Part shown: piece after piece, positions 7,328 to 15,369 of the stretch
How the letters are laid out: every line of letters begins with the position of its first letter
Numbering within the stretch: position 1 is the stretch's first letter
The notes under the pieces: generated by a model
Databases searched by the model: none
What the model was told of the DNA's origin: nothing
What the model saw: the letters and a program-made list of their open reading frames with translations, nothing else
Translations under genes and position numbers: made by a program
Assembly (NCBI GenBank): GCA_023228765.1
Contig: JALOAM010000019.1
Coordinates: forward strand, 1 to 29,182
DNA length: 29,182 bases
Source of the DNA: Dehalococcoidia bacterium
GTDB taxonomy: Bacteria; Chloroflexota; Dehalococcoidia; UBA2979
Direction: 5' to 3'

Positions 7328-7771
7328 ATGGCCAAGTCGCTCGCCGACCTCCGCTGCTCGGTCGCCCGCTCGCTCGACGTCATCGGGGAGCGCTGGACGA
7401 TGCTCGTCCTGCGTGACGCCTTCAATGGCATGACCCGTTTCGAGGAGTTCGCGGAGAGCCTCCCCATCGCCCGCAACATCCTGGCCGCGCGCCTGAAGAC
7501 CCTCGTCGACCACGGCGTCCTCGCGCGGGAGCAATACCAGGACCGCCCCCCGAGGTATGAGTACCGCCTCACCCGGAAGGGCGCCGACCTCTACCCGGTG
7601 CTCATCGGCCTCTTCAACTGGGGCGACGCCTACCTCGCCGGCGACGACGGCCCGCCCCTGGACCTCACCCACCACAAGTGTGAGTCACCCGAGGCGCACC
7701 CGGAGTCGGTGGTTGTCTGCCGCGGCTGCGGTGAGCACCTCACCCCGCGCGATGTGCGACGGAGCGCCTGA
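7328..7771 (+). CDS. HxlR-family transcriptional regulator with C-terminal cysteine pair
   Basis: HxlR proteins are dimeric winged-helix regulators, often sensing electrophiles or redox state through an N-terminal cysteine. This 147-residue protein matches the family along residues 8-105: RCSVARSLDVIGERWTMLVLRD, then RFEEFAESLPIARNILAARLK, then the wing RYEYRLTRKG. Cys10 is at the usual sensor position. A C-terminal extension carries Cys118 and the pair Cys131-x-x-Cys134 (VVCRGCGEHL), which could bind zinc or form a disulfide. The start is the ATG at 7328. It is transcribed divergently from the enoyl-CoA hydratase gene, with two operators between them. The effector is unknown. Confidence 0.9.
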   Translation: MAKSLADLRCSVARSLDVIGERWTMLVLRDAFNGMTRFEEFAESLPIARNILAARLKTLVDHGVLAREQYQDRPPRYEYRLTRKGADLYPVLIGLFNWGDAYLAGDDGPPLDLTHHKCESPEAHPESVVVCRGCGEHLTPRDVRRSA

Positions 7772-7785
7772 TCCCGCTCCCTTCT

Positions 7786-7826
7786 GACCCCCTCTCCCGG
7801 TTTCGGGAGAGGGTTGGGTGAGGGTC
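7786..7826 (+). repeat. Dispersed palindromic repeat, copy 3
   Basis: The stem CCCTCTCCCG/CGGGAGAGGG (7790-7799/7804-7813) is followed by TTGGGTGAGGGTC. It lies just after the HxlR gene. Confidence 0.85.
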
Positions 7827-7863
7827 ACTCCGAGTCTGCTTCGCTCGCCACGGCGCCCCGAGG

Positions 7864-7907
7864 GCCCCTCACCCCCGGCCCCTCTCCCGAAACCGGGAGA
7901 GGGGAGC
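7864..7907 (-). repeat. Dispersed palindromic repeat, copy 4, inverted to copy 3
   Basis: CCCCTCACCCCC precedes a perfect 11-bp stem (7879-7889/7894-7904) with loop AAAC. Together with copy 3 it forms an inverted pair between two convergent genes, the same arrangement as copies 1 and 2. Confidence 0.85.
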
Positions 7908-7926
7908 CGGAGTCGTGCGTCTCTCG

Positions 7927-8535
7927 CTACGCCTCGAACTCTCCGGGGTGGGCGGTGTGGAGCGCCTCGCGGATGCCGGCGACTCGGTCGCGGGACTGGG
8001 TGAGGGCGCCTGAGAGCATCACGATCGCCGTCTCGTGGTTGTCCTTGTAGTAGTCCTTCAGTTCGCCTGCCTTGCGGAAGCCGAACGCCTCGTACATCGC
8101 GCGGGCGCGGGCGTTGGACTCGCGCACCTCGAGGACGATCTCGTTGAGCTCCGCCTCGGAGGCGATCGTGAAGCACTCGAGCAGCAGTCTCGTGCCGATG
8201 CCGCGGCGCTGGTGTGCGGGGTCGACGGCGATGGTGACCAGGTGGAGCTGGTCCACCATGAACCACACGCCCATGAACCCCACGATGCGCTCGTGCGTGC
8301 CGCCGAAGAGGGCGCGGCGCAGCGCCGTGATCGGGCCGGCCGGCGGCGGCTCCGCGCTCTCCTCGACGGCGACGAGGTACTGCGCGAAGCCGTTGGAGAG
8401 CTCCTCCTCGAAGAGGCGGGCGGGCCAGGCATCCTCGTACGCTGCGCTCTCGATGCGCTGCACCGCCGCGATGTCGTCGCGGGTCATGTCGCGCAGCGTG
8501 ACGCGCGGTCCTCGAGGTCGTGGCTCACTCTCCAC
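7927..8535 (-). CDS. rimI: Ribosomal-protein-alanine N-acetyltransferase RimI-like
   Basis: This GNAT-family enzyme transfers acetyl from acetyl-CoA to an N-terminal amine; in RimI the target is ribosomal protein bS18. The 202-residue protein has RimI hallmarks: EDAWPARLFEEEL near residue 35, the acetyl-CoA loop QRRGIGTRLL, LEVRESNARARAMYEAFGF, and YYKDNHETAIVM. An insert around residues 60-80 and a C-terminal tail make it longer than E. coli RimI (about 150 residues). The GTG start at 8535 is supported by TAGACT exactly 6 nt upstream (minus strand 8542-8547) and by lack of a Shine-Dalgarno sequence, which suggests a leaderless mRNA. It is divergent from proA across only 57 nt. Confidence 0.8.
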   Translation of the reverse strand: MESEPRPRGPRVTLRDMTRDDIAAVQRIESAAYEDAWPARLFEEELSNGFAQYLVAVEESAEPPPAGPITALRRALFGGTHERIVGFMGVWFMVDQLHLVTIAVDPAHQRRGIGTRLLLECFTIASEAELNEIVLEVRESNARARAMYEAFGFRKAGELKDYYKDNHETAIVMLSGALTQSRDRVAGIREALHTAHPGEFEA

Positions 8536-8592
8536 CGGTGGAGTCTACGCGAGGGGCGCCGTCCGCTCCGAGCCGCTAAACTGGGATGTCCT
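8536..8592. promoter_or_regulatory. Compact divergent promoter region rimI/proA
   Basis: The 57-nt gap contains two outward-facing -10-like boxes: TAGACT on the minus strand (8542-8547), 6 nt from the rimI start, and TAAACT on the plus strand (8577-8582), 10 nt from the proA ATG. Confidence 0.5.
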
Positions 8593-9900
8593 ATGACCAC
8601 GACGCTCCCCCCCGCCGCCACCTCGTCCCTCGCAGAGTCCGAGGCCGTCCGCAAGGCCGCCCTCGCGCAGGCCGCGAGCAAGCACATGAGTGCCATCTCG
8701 ACGCTCGAGAAGAACGCCGCGCTGCTCAAGATCGCGGACGCGCTCGAGGCGGAGACGGACCGCATCCTGGCCACGAACGGGCCGGAGGTGGAGCGCGGGC
8801 GGGAGAAGGGCCTGACGGGCTCGTTCCTCGACCGCATGGTCCTCACCCCGGAGCGCATCGCCGGCATCGCGCGTGACGTGCGCACGGTCGCGGCGCTGCC
8901 CGACCCGATCGGGGTGGTGGAGGACCAGAAGACGCTGCCGAACGGGCTGCAGATCGGCAAGGTGCGGGTACCCCTCGGCGTGATCGGTGCGATCTTCGAG
9001 TCGCGGCCGAACGTCACGGTGGACATCGCCGCGATCTGCCTGAAGTCCGGCAACGGCGTGATCCTGCGTTCCGGCACGGACGCGCACGAGACCGCCAGCG
9101 TCCTCGCCGAGATCGTCGCCCGAGAGGCCGAGGCAGCCGGGCTGCCGCGCGGCATCGTGCAGTTCATCGACTCGACCGACCGTGACGAGGTGGGCGCGCT
9201 GTTGAGCGCGGAGCGCTACATCGACCTGATGGTGCCGCGCGGCGGCGCGGACCTGATCCGCCGTGTCCGCGACGAGGCGAAGATGCCCGTGGTCGCCGGT
9301 GGCATCGGCGTGTGTCACACGTACGTGGACGAGGGCGCCGACCTGCAGATGGCGGTGGACATCGCGGTCAACGCCAAGACCGTCCGGCCCTCCGTCTGCA
9401 ACGCGATGGACACCCTCCTCGTGCACTCCTCGGTCGCCGAGACGTTCCTCCCGATGGTCGCGCAGGCCCTCGGGGAGCGCGGGGTGACCCTGCACGCCGA
9501 TGGACGCGCCGCGGACGCCCTCGCGGGACGCGCCGGTCCGGCCACGGTCGTCGCCGTGCAGCCCGAGGACTGGGACCGGGAGTGGCTCTCGCTCGACTGC
9601 AGCATCAGGGTGGTCGATTCCGTCGACGAGGCGATGACGCACATCGCGGGCGTGGATGGCTCCGGCCACTCCGAGGCGATCGTGACGCAGTCCTACGAGC
9701 GCTCGGAGCGTTTCCTCCGCGAGGTGGATGCCGCCGCCGTGTTCGTGAACGCCTCGACGTACTTCAACGACGGTGGGCAGTTCGGCCTCGGCTGCGAGGT
9801 GGGCATCTCCACCCAGAAGATGCACGCGCGCGGCCCGATGGGCCTCCGCGAGCTCACGTCGTACAAGTGGATCGTCCGCGGCAACGGCCAGACTCGCTAG
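8593..9900 (+). CDS. proA: Gamma-glutamyl phosphate reductase
   Basis: ProA reduces L-glutamate 5-phosphate with NADPH to glutamate-5-semialdehyde, the second step of proline synthesis, in the cytoplasm. The 435-residue protein spans the full aldehyde-dehydrogenase-like fold and is of usual length. It shows GVIGAIFESRPNVTVD (129-144), VPRGGADLIR, GIGVCHTYVDEGADL (238-251), the catalytic Cys269 in RPSVCNAMDTLLVH, and the C-terminal FGLGCEVGISTQKMHARGPMGL. The start is the ATG at 8593, consistent with the family N-terminus; the open frame extending upstream overlaps rimI and is not used. No proB (glutamate 5-kinase) is in the window. A small gene starts 1 nt after the stop and is probably co-translated. 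Confidence 0.95.
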   Translation: MTTTLPPAATSSLAESEAVRKAALAQAASKHMSAISTLEKNAALLKIADALEAETDRILATNGPEVERGREKGLTGSFLDRMVLTPERIAGIARDVRTVAALPDPIGVVEDQKTLPNGLQIGKVRVPLGVIGAIFESRPNVTVDIAAICLKSGNGVILRSGTDAHETASVLAEIVAREAEAAGLPRGIVQFIDSTDRDEVGALLSAERYIDLMVPRGGADLIRRVRDEAKMPVVAGGIGVCHTYVDEGADLQMAVDIAVNAKTVRPSVCNAMDTLLVHSSVAETFLPMVAQALGERGVTLHADGRAADALAGRAGPATVVAVQPEDWDREWLSLDCSIRVVDSVDEAMTHIAGVDGSGHSEAIVTQSYERSERFLREVDAAAVFVNASTYFNDGGQFGLGCEVGISTQKMHARGPMGLRELTSYKWIVRGNGQTR

Positions 9901-9901
9901 C

Positions 9902-10201
9902 GTGGCCGCCTACCGCTTCGAGCAGATCTTTCGCACGCCATCCTCGGAGCAGTGGAGCGTGCTCCCTGCCGCGACGTCCGAGGACGAAGTCCCGCCGGTG
10001 GCCGGACGCGTGGACGTGCATTTCGACCAGGGCTACGCCCGCATCACGGTGGTGCTCCGCTCGGAGATCGATGACGGCGACGCCACCGACGTGATCGCGC
10101 TGGTCGACGAGCAGCTCGTGCCCTCGAAGGCGCGGGGCGACGTGAAGATCACGCTCTGGCGCGGGGCCCACGCCGGCACGTTCGTCCCTGAGGGCGCGTA
10201 G
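9902..10201 (+). CDS. Small protein of unknown function, coupled to proA
   Basis: I do not recognise this 99-residue protein. Its GTG start lies one base after the proA stop codon, which implies translation by coupling. It has no cysteine, signal peptide or membrane helix. The middle contains alternating hydrophobic stretches such as RVDVHFDQGYARITVVL and DVKITLWRGAHAGTFV, suggestive of a small alpha/beta fold. The frame keeps the G/C-rich third positions of its neighbours. Co-location with proA suggests shared expression, but a role in proline synthesis would be a guess. Confidence 0.65.
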   Translation: MAAYRFEQIFRTPSSEQWSVLPAATSEDEVPPVAGRVDVHFDQGYARITVVLRSEIDDGDATDVIALVDEQLVPSKARGDVKITLWRGAHAGTFVPEGA

Positions 10202-10234
10202 TCCCGGACAGTCTCAGTCGGGGGATTCGGAGCA

Positions 10235-10276
10235 GACCCTCACCCCAGCCCTCTCCGCGTTGCGGGCGAGGGGGCC
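10235..10276 (-). repeat. Dispersed palindromic repeat, copy 5
   Basis: GACCCTCACCCCAGCCCTCTCC continues into GCGTTGCGGGCGAGGG. The stem is imperfect. It lies between the convergent gene at 9902 and tktC. Confidence 0.75.
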
Positions 10277-10301
10277 GGAGCTGTGATCGTGCGCGGGTGG
10301 G

Positions 10302-11249
10302 CTACGCCTTGCGGGCGACGGCGCGTTGGGCCGCCTCGACGATGGCGTCGGAGGTGAGGCCCATGATCTCCAGGGCCTCGCTCCAGGTCGCGGACTCGCC
10401 GTAGCGCTCCGGGACGCCGACGAACTCCATCGGCACGGGGCGCCGTGTCGCGAGGGCCTGCGCCGCCATTCCGCCGAGGCCCGTGTAGGAGAGGTGCTCC
10501 TCCGCGACCACGAGCGCGCCGGTCTCCCGGGCAGCGACCTCGAGGGCGTCGATGTCGAGCGGGCGGATGCTCGCCATGTTCAGGACGCGCGCGGAGATCC
10601 CGGCCCGGTCCAGCACCTCGGCGGCGCGGAGCGATCGGTCCACCATCAGGCCGCACGCGATGAGCGTGACGTCCGAGCCCTCGCGGAGGACGTCCGCTTT
10701 GCCGAGCTGAAAGCGCGGCCCATCCGAGTAGACCACCGGGATCTTGGGTCGACCGGTGCGGATGTACCACGGGCCAGGCGTGTTCGCGGCTGCCTCGATC
10801 ACCGCTTCCGCCTCCACTACGTCCGCGGGGACGACGACGTTGAACGTGGGCAGCGAGGAGAAGATCGCGAGGTCTTCGATCGACTGGGCGGACGCGCCGT
10901 CCTCGCCGGTGGAGACGCCGCCGTGGGAGGCGACGACCTTCACGTTCAGGCGCGGCTGGGCGACGGACATGCGGAGCTGGTCGAACGCGTGCTCCGCGAA
11001 GACCGCGAAGGTCGTCGCGAAGACGGTGAAGCCCAGCGTCGCGAAGCCTCCGGCCGCGGAGATCATGTTCTGTTCCGCGATCCCGAAGGTGAAGAAGCGG
11101 TCCGGGAAGGCGTCCTTGAACGCCCTCGACGTGGTCGACTTCCCGAGGTCGGCATCGACGACGACGATGTCGTGACCGGCGTTCTGCAGACGGATGAGCG
11201 TGGGGCCGAGGGCCTCACGCGTGGCAGCAGGTGCATGCGTGGTGGTCAT
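10302..11249 (-). CDS. Transketolase, C-terminal subunit
   Basis: In split transketolases this subunit supplies the pyrimidine-binding and C-terminal domains. It acts with the N-terminal subunit to move two-carbon ketol units between sugar phosphates, using thiamine diphosphate. The 315 residues include the glutamate that activates the cofactor (Glu59 in FTFGIAEQNM), GGVSTGEDGASAQSIEDLAI, YIRTGRPKIPVV, and the C-terminal domain with VVAEEHLSYTGLGGMAAQAL. The ATG directly follows the TAG of the N-terminal subunit with no gap, so the two are translationally coupled and made in equal amounts. It could also serve as a 1-deoxyxylulose-5-phosphate-synthase-like or other ketose-forming enzyme, but the split layout is typical of transketolase homologues in archaea and many bacteria. 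Confidence 0.9.
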   Translation of the reverse strand: MTTTHAPAATREALGPTLIRLQNAGHDIVVVDADLGKSTTSRAFKDAFPDRFFTFGIAEQNMISAAGGFATLGFTVFATTFAVFAEHAFDQLRMSVAQPRLNVKVVASHGGVSTGEDGASAQSIEDLAIFSSLPTFNVVVPADVVEAEAVIEAAANTPGPWYIRTGRPKIPVVYSDGPRFQLGKADVLREGSDVTLIACGLMVDRSLRAAEVLDRAGISARVLNMASIRPLDIDALEVAARETGALVVAEEHLSYTGLGGMAAQALATRRPVPMEFVGVPERYGESATWSEALEIMGLTSDAIVEAAQRAVARKA

Positions 11250-12074
11250 CTAAGCGCCTAGCTCCCGCATCGCCTGCTCGTATTGCTCGTCCGTTGGGGG
11301 GGCGCCGTGGAAGGCCGGGTTGTCCTCCATGAAGGACACGCCCTTCCCCTTCGTCGTCTCGAAGATCACCATGGCCGGCTTGCCTCGGACGTCCCGCGCC
11401 CAGGCGAGGGCTTCCTCCACCTGAGCGAGATCATGCCCGTCGATGCCGGAGCGGACCTCCCACCCGAAGGCTCGGTACTTCTCATCCAGCGGCATGCCGC
11501 GCATGGTGTTGTCGACGAAGTCGTCGTTCTGGACGCGGTTGCGGTCGATGATCGCGACGAAGCGGTCGACCTCGTGGTGTGCGGCCGCCATCGCTGCTTC
11601 CCACACCTGGCCCTCCTGCTGCTCGCCGTCGCCCATCAGCACGTAGACGTGGCTGTCCTGCCCTCGGAGGCGCATCCCGAGACGGATGCCGAGGCCAAAC
11701 GAGAGCCCCATGCCGAGGGCGCCCGCGGAGTTCTCCACTCCGCCCGGCTTGCCGAGCACGGAGTGGCCCTGCAGGCGCGTCCCCTTCTGGCGGAACGTGT
11801 CCAGCTCGTGGACAGGGAAGTAGCCGAACTCGGCGAGGGTGGCGTACTGGACGGGGGTCGCGTGGCCCTTGCTCATGATGAAGCGGTCGCGCTCCGGCCA
11901 GGCCGGGTTCGCGGGGTCGTGCTTCATGATCCGGCCGTAGAGGACGGCAAGGATCTCCGCCGAGGACATCGAACCGCCGATGTGCCCCGACTTGGCGGTG
12001 TAGACCATGCGGACAATATGGCGCCGGACGCGCGCGGTCAGCGCTTCCAGGTCAACGGCGGCATCGGTAACCAT
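11250..12074 (-). CDS. Transketolase, N-terminal (TPP-binding) subunit
   Basis: This subunit binds the diphosphate of thiamine diphosphate. The 274-residue protein has the TPP motif GDG (148-150) ending in Asn179 (AIIDRNR), plus the active-site histidines His31 (SGHIGGS) and His71 (SKGHATP). The start is the ATG at 12074, preceded by a run of six G about 3 nt upstream. A -10 box TATACT on the minus strand (12098-12103) would give a leader of about 17 nt. It is followed without a gap by the C-terminal subunit. The length of each half matches split transketolases. Upstream on the same strand, 77 nt away, is the small Cys-rich gene at 12152. Confidence 0.92.
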   Translation of the reverse strand: MVTDAAVDLEALTARVRRHIVRMVYTAKSGHIGGSMSSAEILAVLYGRIMKHDPANPAWPERDRFIMSKGHATPVQYATLAEFGYFPVHELDTFRQKGTRLQGHSVLGKPGGVENSAGALGMGLSFGLGIRLGMRLRGQDSHVYVLMGDGEQQEGQVWEAAMAAAHHEVDRFVAIIDRNRVQNDDFVDNTMRGMPLDEKYRAFGWEVRSGIDGHDLAQVEEALAWARDVRGKPAMVIFETTKGKGVSFMEDNPAFHGAPPTDEQYEQAMRELGA

Positions 12075-12097
12075 GAACCCCCCGGCCCTTCAGGCCG

Positions 12098-12127
12098 AGT
12101 ATACGAACCGATCCCACGCCGGTCGAA
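12098..12127 (-). promoter_or_regulatory. Putative promoter of the transketolase genes
   Basis: On the minus strand TTCGAC (12122-12127) and TATACT (12098-12103) are 18 bp apart. TATACT is one base from the -10 consensus; the -35 is weak. Confidence 0.5.
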
Positions 12128-12151
12128 CGCTCCCTGACGGTGACGCTCAGA

Positions 12152-12331
12152 CTACAACGAGCAACTCGAGTAGCCGCAGATCGGGCAAAGGCTGCATCCC
12201 TCGCCGAAGACGATGGGTCCAGCGCAGTGAGGGCACCGCGGCCCGGCGGAAGCCTCCCGCCGGTAACGCCGCGCCGGAACGCTGGCAGCAGTCTGAGGGG
12301 TCTCGGGAGTCGGGATCGTGGTCGAAGGCAT
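12152..12331 (-). CDS. 59-residue cysteine-rich protein, like the C-terminal tail of class II ribonucleotide reductase
   Basis: This is a short gene with an excellent ribosome site: GAGGAGG lies 6 nt before the ATG at 12331. A TTG 18 nt upstream is a poorer start. Residues 1-32 are polar and Pro/Thr/Arg-rich. Residues 33-57 hold six cysteines as C-x2-C-x9-C-x2-C-x2-C-x4-C, ending EGCSLCPICGYSSC. This pattern recalls the zinc-ribbon/redox tail at the C-terminus of B12-dependent ribonucleotide reductases (EGC-x2-C-x2-CGYS-x-C). Here it stands alone. It could be a zinc ribbon or a small dithiol carrier. Its promoter region contains two LexA-type boxes, so it is probably induced by DNA damage. 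The family resemblance is from memory of the motif, not from a search. Confidence 0.7.
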   Translation of the reverse strand: MPSTTIPTPETPQTAASVPARRYRREASAGPRCPHCAGPIVFGEGCSLCPICGYSSCSL

Positions 12332-12366
12332 CAGGCGCCTCCTCGGCAACTCAGACAGAAGATTCA

Positions 12367-12378
12367 GAACATGCGTTC
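12367..12378. promoter_or_regulatory. LexA-type SOS box 1
   Basis: GAAC-ATGC-GTTC fits the Gram-positive LexA site CGAACRNRYGTTYG at all but the first base of the 14-bp form (12366-12379). It lies just downstream of the predicted transcription start of the 59-residue gene. Confidence 0.7.
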
Positions 12379-12389
12379 GTTCTGCTGTC

Positions 12390-12418
12390 AGGCTAAATCA
12401 GAACACTCGTTCTATCAA
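12390..12418 (-). promoter_or_regulatory. Promoter of the 59-residue gene, with SOS box in the spacer
   Basis: On the minus strand TTGATA (12413-12418) is one base from the -35 consensus. A 17-bp spacer follows, then TAGCCT (12390-12395). The start codon is about 60 nt downstream. Confidence 0.6.
12401..12412. promoter_or_regulatory. LexA-type SOS box 2
   Basis: GAAC-ACTC-GTTC lies within the perfect palindromic arms AGAAC/GTTCT (12400-12413). It fills the spacer between the -35 and -10 elements of the minus-strand promoter, and its centre is 34 bp from that of box 1. Confidence 0.75.
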
Positions 12419-12545
12419 GATTCGATGGCACACCGCCGCACGAACCTCAGATAGACCCCCGGCACCTCCCCTCGTAGGATCGAGGAGAATCGACCGCTCG
12501 CACCCCGCGCGTCCCGCGCCGGGCAGCACGAACCCGAAGATCACG

Positions 12546-13466
12546 ATGCCTGACGCCCCCTCCGACTCCGTGCGTGTCCGTGTCCCGGCGACCTCCGCCA
12601 ACCTGGGGCCGGGCTTTGACGCCCTCGGTGTGGCGCTGGAGTGGACGGCTGAGCTCTCGTTCCACCTCGCCGAGCCCGGCGCGCCCGCTGAGGATGGTGC
12701 GGTCGCGGCGATCGAGGGGATGGCGGCAACCGCCGCGCAGCGCGTCTTCGAGCGCCTCGGCCGGCCGGTGCCGCCGGTGGCGGTCTCGTACCACGGCGAC
12801 CTGCCGGTGGGCCGCGGCCTCGGCATGTCGGCCGCGGCGCGTGCAGCCGGACTCGTGGCGGGCAACCGCCTCGCCGAGGACGCCTGCCCCGCCGACGCGA
12901 TCCTCGAGCTCGCGGTCGAACTCGAAGGGCACGGGGACAACATCATCCCGGCTCTCTTCGGCGGCGTGCAGGTGGTGGTGCAGCCCTCGACGGGGCCGGT
13001 GCAGCACGTGCGGCTCGCGCCGCCGGAGGACCTCCGGCTGGCACTGCTCGTCCCCGAGTTCAGCATGCCGACCGAGGAGTCGCGGAAGCGGCTGCCGGTG
13101 CAGCTGACCCGTGCCGAGGCCGTGCACAACATCGGCCGGGCCGCCCTCGTCGTCGCCGCGCTTGCCGAGCGCCGGTACGACGTGCTGCGCACGGCGGTGC
13201 AGGATGTCCTCCACCAGCCCGCCCGAGGCGAGCTGTTCCCGGGGTTGTTCCCCATCATCGACGCGGCGAACGAGGCAGGGGCGTACGGTTCCTACCTCTC
13301 GGGCGGCGGCTCGACCGTGGCGGCGTTCGTCTCGCCCGAGGCTGGCGATGCCGTCGCCGGCGCGATGTCGAAGGTCGCGCGTGAACATGGCCTCCACGCC
13401 ATGACCCGGGTGGTCGCGATGCGCGAGGCCGGTACGGAAGTGGTCACGGAAGTAGCCCAAGCATGA
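12546..13466 (+). CDS. thrB: Homoserine kinase
   Basis: ThrB phosphorylates L-homoserine with ATP on the way to threonine, in the cytoplasm. It is a GHMP-kinase of 306 residues, the usual size. It begins [23 protein letters not shown] (residues 9-33, the GHMP N-terminal motif), has the phosphate-binding loop [17 protein letters not shown] (87-103) and the C-terminal [11 protein letters not shown]. The loop normally reads GLGSSAA; here the first Ser is Met (residue 94), a conservative oddity seen by eye. The start is the ATG at 12546, just before the conserved N-terminus. Its stop overlaps the lysC start by 4 nt (ATGA), so the two are co-translated. No thrC or hom is in the window. Confidence 0.92.
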   Translation: MPDAPSDSVRVRVPATSANLGPGFDALGVALEWTAELSFHLAEPGAPAEDGAVAAIEGMAATAAQRVFERLGRPVPPVAVSYHGDLPVGRGLGMSAAARAAGLVAGNRLAEDACPADAILELAVELEGHGDNIIPALFGGVQVVVQPSTGPVQHVRLAPPEDLRLALLVPEFSMPTEESRKRLPVQLTRAEAVHNIGRAALVVAALAERRYDVLRTAVQDVLHQPARGELFPGLFPIIDAANEAGAYGSYLSGGGSTVAAFVSPEAGDAVAGAMSKVAREHGLHAMTRVVAMREAGTEVVTEVAQA

Positions 13467-14683
13467 CTCGAACGGTCCAGAAGTACGGCGGCTCCTCGGT
13501 AGCGAGCGCGGACCACCTCAAGCGGGTGGCGGGCCTGGTGGCAGCGCGCGCGAAGGCGGGCGAGCAGATGGTCGTCGTCGTCTCGGCGATGGGTGACACC
13601 ACGGACGACCTGGTCGACCTCGCCGCGCAGATCACCTCGAAGCCCCGCGCGCGCGAGATGGACATGCTCCTCTCCACCGGCGAGATCGTCTCCAGCTCGC
13701 TCCTCTCGATGGCCCTCCACGAGCAGGGTGTGGACGCGGTCAGCCTCACCGGCCCGCAGGCAGGCATCCGCACGGACACGGCGCATGCCCGCGCCCGCAT
13801 CGCCTCGATCCGCGCGGAACGGCTGGAGGGCGAACTGACCGCCGGGCGCGTCGTCATCGTCGCGGGCTTCCAGGGCATCTCCGATGACGGTGACCTCACC
13901 ACGCTCGGCCGTGGGGGGAGCGACACCACCGCGGTCGCCCTCGCCGCCGCGCTCGACGCCGACCGGTGCGAGATCTACACGGACGTGGCCGGCATCTACA
14001 CCGCGGACCCGCGGGTCGCGCCGGACGCGCGCCCCCTGGGCGACATCGCCTACGACGAGATGCTGGAACTGGCGACCACCGGCGCCCGCGTCATGCACGC
14101 CCGCGCCGTCGAGCTCGGCGCGATCTACGGCGTCGAGATCTTCGTGAAGAGCTCATTCAACCCGGATGCACCGGGCACCATCATCCGCAGGGAGACGATC
14201 ATGGAGCAGGGGAACAAGGTCCGGGCCATCGCCCACGAGAACCGCGTGGGCAAGGTCACCGTCCGAGGCGTCCCGGACCGCCCGGGCATCGCCGTCGGGA
14301 TCTTCGAGCCGCTCGCGGAGGCCGGCATCTCCGTGGACACGATCGTCCAGAACGCCAGCCAGGAGCGCACGACGGACCTGACGTTCACCGTGGAGCCGGG
14401 CGACATCGAAGGCGCCGTCGAAGTCATCGAACGCCTGATGCCGGAGATCCGGGCGCGCGAGGTGGTCACCGCGGACAACCTCGGCACCGTCTCCATCGTC
14501 GGCACGGGTATGGCCACCTCGCCCGGCTACGCCTCGAAGATGTTCCGCGCCCTCACGGACGCCGGCGTCAACATCGAGATGATCAGCACCGGCGACATCC
14601 GCATCACCTGCGTCGTCGAGGCGGCCCGCGTCGCCGACGCCGTCCGCGCCCTCCACGCCGCCTTCGAGCTCGACCAGGCGTAA
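13463..14683 (+). CDS. lysC: Aspartate kinase
   Basis: This enzyme phosphorylates L-aspartate, the first step toward lysine, threonine, methionine and diaminopimelate. The 406 residues comprise a kinase domain with the N-terminal [13 protein letters not shown] (8-20), [15 protein letters not shown], and [15 protein letters not shown], then [15 protein letters not shown]. Two ACT domains follow from about residue 265 on, containing [24 protein letters not shown] and [26 protein letters not shown]. The ACT pair implies feedback control by lysine and/or threonine. The length matches the alpha subunit of class II aspartokinases. Its ATG overlaps the thrB stop. No internal in-frame beta-subunit start was sought in detail. 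Confidence 0.95.
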   Translation: MTRTVQKYGGSSVASADHLKRVAGLVAARAKAGEQMVVVVSAMGDTTDDLVDLAAQITSKPRAREMDMLLSTGEIVSSSLLSMALHEQGVDAVSLTGPQAGIRTDTAHARARIASIRAERLEGELTAGRVVIVAGFQGISDDGDLTTLGRGGSDTTAVALAAALDADRCEIYTDVAGIYTADPRVAPDARPLGDIAYDEMLELATTGARVMHARAVELGAIYGVEIFVKSSFNPDAPGTIIRRETIMEQGNKVRAIAHENRVGKVTVRGVPDRPGIAVGIFEPLAEAGISVDTIVQNASQERTTDLTFTVEPGDIEGAVEVIERLMPEIRAREVVTADNLGTVSIVGTGMATSPGYASKMFRALTDAGVNIEMISTGDIRITCVVEAARVADAVRALHAAFELDQA

Positions 14684-14712
14684 CGCTCGATCGGTCCGTC
14701 CGCCCTCAGGCG

Positions 14713-15111
14713 CTAGTTCGCGTCGAGGGCGGAGCGCAGGTCGGTCTGGGAGAAGTCGTTGCCCTTGAAGAGCAGCGGCTCGCCAGTCTGCTTGGCCAGG
14801 GCATAGGCAAAGCAGTCGCCGTAGGTGAGCCGAGCGGGGTGCCGGCCCTTACCGAAGCTCTGGTGCGCGTTCTCACCAATCAACGCCTGCTCGATGGTCA
14901 CGGGTACAACATCGCCCTCTGCACTCCTGAGCAGTTCGTCCAGCAACCCCCTCGTGACGGGCCCCCCTTTGCGATCGATGACGATCAGGGCCTCGAGGAG
15001 AGTCCCCGCTGACATGCGGCGGTTCGGCTCGCGCTCGATCGCGTCTGTGTACAACACCGCATCCGGCTCATCCCAGAGGATCGCGATGAGCGCGGATGTG
15101 TCGATGATCAC
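14713..15111 (-). CDS. vapC: VapC-type PIN-domain toxin
   Basis: VapC toxins are Mg-dependent ribonucleases, often cutting tRNA or rRNA, held in check by VapB. The 132-residue protein has the four conserved acidic positions of the PIN domain: Asp4 (MIIDTSAL), Glu40 (AGTLLEA), Asp99 (TYGDCFAYALAK) and Asp119 (KGNDFSQTD). The start is GTG, overlapping the vapB stop by 4 nt (GTGA). It is the second gene of the pair, the usual antitoxin-first order. All active-site residues are intact, so the toxin should be functional. Confidence 0.92.
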   Translation of the reverse strand: MIIDTSALIAILWDEPDAVLYTDAIEREPNRRMSAGTLLEALIVIDRKGGPVTRGLLDELLRSAEGDVVPVTIEQALIGENAHQSFGKGRHPARLTYGDCFAYALAKQTGEPLLFKGNDFSQTDLRSALDAN

Positions 15112-15359
15112 TTCGGCAATCCGACCTCGTCGTACAGGAGGTCGTCGATATCGGCGGAACTGAACGACTTATCTACGTGCTCCGCACTCTTCCGGCCGAG
15201 CGCCTGAAGTCGCTCCGACAGACCCTCGCGCTTCCCTCGCACACGTTCCAGCCGCTCCTTGAGGGCGACGGTGACAGCCATGGTGACGCTCTCGCCGGTG
15301 AGGCTGGCGAGTTCGCGGGCGAGTTCGTGGGTCTGCTCGTTCTTGATGTTCATGCTCAT
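15108..15359 (-). CDS. vapB: VapB-type antitoxin
   Basis: This 83-residue partner of VapC resembles the Rv0623/PSK-like antitoxins. The N-terminal MNIKNEQTHELARELASLTGESVTMAVTVALKERL looks like a ribbon-helix-helix DNA-binding domain. The C-terminal acidic FSSADIDDLLYDEVGLPK is typical of the toxin-wrapping tail. Two starts are possible, 15359 and 15353 (ATG AGC ATG). Neither has a strong Shine-Dalgarno sequence. The operator lies directly upstream, fitting self-repression of the operon. Confidence 0.88.
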   Translation of the reverse strand: MSMNIKNEQTHELARELASLTGESVTMAVTVALKERLERVRGKREGLSERLQALGRKSAEHVDKSFSSADIDDLLYDEVGLPK

Positions 15360-15369
15360 GGCTGAACCT

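Noticed and set aside
12471..12545. TAGGAT at 12475 as a thrB promoter
   Set aside because: No -35 element at a suitable distance; too weak to list.
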